Positions 6,445-9,022 of a DNA stretch of 9,022 nucleotides are shown piece after piece. The notes below the pieces were generated by a model. That model was not told the origin of the DNA. It ran no database searches and saw nothing but the letters and a program-made list of their open reading frames with translations. The DNA is from Kuafuiihalomonas phototrophica (GTDB lineage Bacteria > Myxococcota > Kuafuiibacteriia > Kuafuiibacteriales > Kuafuiibacteriaceae), in NCBI GenBank assembly GCA_031800475.1, contig DAPKRQ010000184.1, forward strand, positions 1 through 9,022, in the 5' to 3' direction. The translations under genes were made by a program, and so were the position numbers. Every line of letters starts with the position of its first letter. Within the stretch, counting starts at the first letter, position 1.

Positions 6445-7185
6445 ATGGGTCGGACCTTCGAAAACCGCAAACACGCCATGGCCAAGCGCGGGGACCGCGA
6501 CGCCAAGGCGTTCACGCGGGCCGGACGCCTCATCAGCATGGCCGTGAAAGCCGGAGGCCCGGACCCGGACGCCAATCCGGCGCTTCGCCGGGCCGTCCAG
6601 AACGCGCGGGCGGTGAACATGCCCAAAGACCGGATCCAGGCCGCCATCGACAAGGCCTCGGGCGCCGGTGACGGGGAGTCCTACGAAGAGATCCTGTACG
6701 AGGGCTACGGACCATTTGGAGTGGCCATTTTGGTCGAGACCGCCACCGACAACCCCACCCGTACGGTGGCCAACGTCCGCGCAGCGTTCAAAAAAGAGAA
6801 TGGCAACCTGGGTACCACCGGAAGCGTGTCCTTCATGTTCGACCGATTCGGCGTCTTTCAGGTACAGCCGGAGGCCATCGAAGGGATCGGCAAAGACGAG
6901 TTGGAGCTCGAGCTCATCGATCACGGGCTCGAAGAAATGTTCGAAGATACCGACGATCGAGACCGCCCAGTGTGGGTGATTCGGTGCGCCCGCGAGGGCT
7001 TTGGTGCCTTGCAAGCCGCGCTCGAGGCCAAGGGCATCGAGCCTCGGTCGTCGGGCATGGAGTGGATCCCGAAGACCACGACGCCCATCGATCAAGCTCA
7101 GGCCGAAGAAATCCGCAGTCTGGTCGATCGACTCGAACAAGACGACGACGTCCAGAAGGTCTTCACGAACGCGGAAGTATCTTGA
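6445..7185 (+). CDS. yebC: YebC/PmpR/TACO1-family translation or regulatory protein
   Basis: This 246-residue protein matches the usual family length and motif order: MGRTFENRKHAMAKRGDRDA (1-20), AVKAGGPDPDANPALRRAVQ (33-52), NMPKDRIQAAI (58-68), the YEGYGP core (85-90), NLGTTGSVSFMF (121-132) and the C-terminal LVDRLEQDDDVQKVFTN (226-242). The opening differs from the common MAGHSKW.N..H.K type and resembles the MGR.FE.RK variant known from some other phyla. Family members have been described as DNA-binding regulators (PmpR), mitochondrial translation activators (TACO1) and, more recently, factors that relieve ribosome stalling at proline runs. The usual neighbour ruvC is absent here. AAAGGG at 6430-6435 gives a good Shine-Dalgarno sequence 9 bases before the ATG. 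It lies 73 bases after the permease and converges on the J-like gene with a 13-base gap. Confidence 0.93.
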   Translation: MGRTFENRKHAMAKRGDRDAKAFTRAGRLISMAVKAGGPDPDANPALRRAVQNARAVNMPKDRIQAAIDKASGAGDGESYEEILYEGYGPFGVAILVETATDNPTRTVANVRAAFKKENGNLGTTGSVSFMFDRFGVFQVQPEAIEGIGKDELELELIDHGLEEMFEDTDDRDRPVWVIRCAREGFGALQAALEAKGIEPRSSGMEWIPKTTTPIDQAQAEEIRSLVDRLEQDDDVQKVFTNAEVS

Positions 7186-7198
7186 ACCGAAGGAAAGC

Positions 7199-9022
7199 CT
7201 ACTTCTTCTGAAGAAACCGGTCGAGAAGACCGTTCTTCGATGGTTCATCGCCGCCCGAGGAGACACCGGCTTTCGAGATCGCCCGCAGACCTCGGATCGC
7301 CTCGGCGTTGTGAGGTTCGAGCTCGAGGCATCGCTTCCACCACTTGCGCGCCTCGGTGATCTGACCACGAGCATGGCAGACCCGGCCCAAGTATTGGTGG
7401 GCGATCGGCAGGTTTTGCTGCATGGACAGGGCTCGCTTCAGCAATTGAACGGCCCGAGTCACGTTGGCTTGGCGAGAGGGTTCCAGATTGAAGGTCGCCC
7501 AGCCCAGGGCGGCGAAGTAGGTCGGTTCCGGGCTCCCCTTGATCGCCTCGGCGAGCACTTCGCAGGCTTTGGGCCAGTCCCCTCGCTTCATCATCGCATC
7601 TGCTTGATCGAAGAGCTGTTCGGCCCGAGATATTTCAGCCACGTCGGTAGGCAGACCCTTGGCCTTCCGGTCCAAGAAGAGCACGTATTCCTCCCGGCGC
7701 ACCCGGTCGGTCAGCGTGTCATACGCCTCCGTGATCCGGCCGAACACTTCACCGAGAACCTGCCTGCGAGGTCCGAGCTCGGCATCGTCGTAGAAGTCCG
7801 GGTTCCACTTCCGGGCCAGCTCGAAATATCGGGCCTTGATCTCTTCGGTGGAAGAATCGCGACCGACGCCGATCACCTGAAAAAAATCAGACGCCATGAT
7901 CTCGTCGTAATAGCGATCGATGGCGCGAGCCATGTTTTCACGGCCCGAAGAAACGTCGAGTTTTCCACCCGAGTCTGAAAGCCAAGCCTGCTCCTGCCCG
8001 GCCGACTGGGCCGCAGCCTCCACGGCCGCCATCATGTCCACGCTGGAGTCGGGCTCCGGAACCACAGCCATACCGCTGGTCACCAGGGCGAACAGCTGGG
8101 GAACGACGGTAGCGGCGTCATTTGCGTGATCACGGCTGATTCGGCGATATGTTGCCGAACCGTCGATCAAAGCGGCGATGTTGTCGGCCGAAAATGCCTT
8201 TCGGAAGTACGGCAAGAGTCGCTCGAAGAGCTCGCTCGGCAGGATCGGATAGTCTTCGCGCCCCTTGAAGAAGGAGAAGATCTGAGGCGGGTGCACGAAT
8301 CGTTTGATGCCGTCGAACAGCAAAGACATGGGGTCGAAGTTGCCCTCGGGCACCCTCCCGACGAATGCATCGGTTTCGCGCCACCGGTACCGGCCCCGAG
8401 CCATGCCCAGAGCCGACGGCAAGAGCTGGCCAGCCAACAGCTTGTAGGCCGTCGCCAGATCGGGCTCGGTCACGAGTTTCAGATCGAGCAACGACTGCTG
8501 GAGGGTGCGGCCTTCTTCCTTCATGTAGCGCAAGCACCGCTCGAAGTCAGGCTCGGTCACGCGGCCCCGCCGCAGCAAAAGGGCCCCCACGTTTTCACCT
8601 TCGTAGTTGGACTGCATGAACGTGGGTCGGCCTTCGATCAGATAGATTCTCCGGTGGGTCGCGTCGTGGGTCAGATCGAGCATGCCCGTGCCCCGCTCGT
8701 AGGAGATGGCCGAAAGGAGCATGGCCAGGGGAAAGCGGGCCAAGTCGCCCTGTTCGTCGAGCACCGGAAATGGACGGCCCGCCCAGCGGTCGTTCTCGAT
8801 GCGGCCCTCGGCGGCGGAGGGCGCCCGAGACGGCAGGCGGCCCGGGGCCGGCGGGGAGGATGGATCCGGACGGTCCGCGTCCGCCCCCGGGTGGGGCGGA
8901 GCGGAGGAACGGGACGGGTTCGAAGGCGCCGATGGATCCGGGACACCGGACGGGTTCGGGGGACTCGGCACTGGACGAGGCATCGGGGACGACGACGACG
9001 ACGACGGGGACGACGACGACGA
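7199..9022 (-). CDS. PATAN/DUF4388, J-like and TPR multidomain cytoplasmic protein, N-terminus probably beyond window
   Basis: Numbering from the first Met (8983-8981), there are 594 residues. A Pro/Ser-rich disordered linker covers 1-65. A DUF4388/PATAN domain spans about 80-230: LARFPLAMLLSAISYERGTG, then RRIYLIEGRPTFMQSN, LLLRRGRVTEPDFERCL and a second helical half. A 245-350 bridge follows, then a J-like domain (about 365-436: FFQVIGVGRDSSTEEIKARY, AYDTLTDRVRREEY) and TPR helices (about 450-570). The canonical HPD tripeptide of J-domains is NPD here (394-396). The frame stays open upstream of 8983 to the right edge as a Ser/Pro run (SSSSSPSSSSSSP). No Shine-Dalgarno sequence precedes 8983, so the true start may lie outside the window. 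DUF4388-J-TPR arrangements are typical of myxobacteria, where they are often linked to gliding or signalling. No specific role can be assigned. It is probably cytoplasmic, with no signal peptide visible. Confidence 0.82.
   Translation of the reverse strand, partial: SSSSSPSSSSSSPMPRPVPSPPNPSGVPDPSAPSNPSRSSAPPHPGADADRPDPSSPPAPGRLPSRAPSAAEGRIENDRWAGRPFPVLDEQGDLARFPLAMLLSAISYERGTGMLDLTHDATHRRIYLIEGRPTFMQSNYEGENVGALLLRRGRVTEPDFERCLRYMKEEGRTLQQSLLDLKLVTEPDLATAYKLLAGQLLPSALGMARGRYRWRETDAFVGRVPEGNFDPMSLLFDGIKRFVHPPQIFSFFKGREDYPILPSELFERLLPYFRKAFSADNIAALIDGSATYRRISRDHANDAATVVPQLFALVTSGMAVVPEPDSSVDMMAAVEAAAQSAGQEQAWLSDSGGKLDVSSGRENMARAIDRYYDEIMASDFFQVIGVGRDSSTEEIKARYFELARKWNPDFYDDAELGPRRQVLGEVFGRITEAYDTLTDRVRREEYVLFLDRKAKGLPTDVAEISRAEQLFDQADAMMKRGDWPKACEVLAEAIKGSPEPTYFAALGWATFNLEPSRQANVTRAVQLLKRALSMQQNLPIAHQYLGRVCHARGQITEARKWWKRCLELEPHNAEAIRGLRAISKAGVSSGGDEPSKNGLLDRFLQKK
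7210..7238. terminator. Candidate bidirectional hairpin at convergent gene ends
   Basis: GAAGAA (7210-7215) pairs with TTCTTC (7233-7238), and CGGTC (7218-7222) pairs with GACCG (7228-7232), around loop GAGAA. This gives an 11-pair stem with a two-base AC bulge. It lies downstream of yebC on the plus strand and inside the last codons of the minus-strand gene. On either strand the descending arm is pyrimidine-rich, but there is no long T run. It might stop yebC transcripts or separate the convergent transcripts. This is tentative, since the stem also overlaps coding sequence. Confidence 0.3.
8986..9022 (-). repeat. Trinucleotide TCG repeat encoding poly-serine
   Basis: On the minus strand the right edge reads as two blocks of TCG codons, each closed by TCC CCG. 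This encodes SSSSSP and SSSSSSP in the frame of the PATAN/J-like protein. It is a short microsatellite cut by the window edge, so its full copy number is unknown. In-frame Ser/Pro composition continues into the linker after Met 8983, which argues that the tract is coding. Confidence 0.65.

Overview
This 9,022-base window is very GC-rich, has almost no intergenic space, and carries about eight protein genes. I see no tRNA, rRNA, CRISPR array, insertion sequence or phage gene. The gene styles suggest a myxobacterium-like bacterium (Myxococcota or a related 'deltaproteobacterial' lineage): a DUF4388/PATAN protein fused to a J-like domain and TPRs, a secreted PEGA-domain protein, and a Cache membrane sensor. 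This assignment is an inference from style, not from a marker gene.

Layout. Left, minus strand (1815 down to 1): a two-gene unit. A secreted cupredoxin-like protein that has lost most copper ligands is followed one base later by a two-helix membrane sensor with a Cache-like periplasmic domain, which runs off the left edge. Centre, plus strand (1821 to 7185): five co-directional genes. They encode a GT-C fold polyprenol-phosphate-sugar-type glycosyltransferase, a secreted PEGA protein, a YadG-like ABC ATPase, a YadH-like ABC-2 permease overlapping the ATPase by 4 bases, and a YebC/PmpR/TACO1-family protein. Right, minus strand: a PATAN/DUF4388-J-like-TPR protein. It converges on yebC with a 13-base gap, and its reading frame stays open through a Ser/Pro tract to the right edge.

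How they may work together. The ATPase and permease surely form one exporter. A membrane glycosyltransferase and a secreted PEGA protein upstream of it could mean envelope or glycolipid biogenesis, but only gene order supports this. YebC is a translation or regulatory factor and may simply sit downstream. The most unusual points are the J-like domain whose HPD motif reads NPD, the ligand-poor cupredoxin paired with a Cache sensor, start codons on opposite strands only 5 bases apart, and an imperfect hairpin at the convergent junction. I found no convincing wholly new system; these are leads of modest strength.
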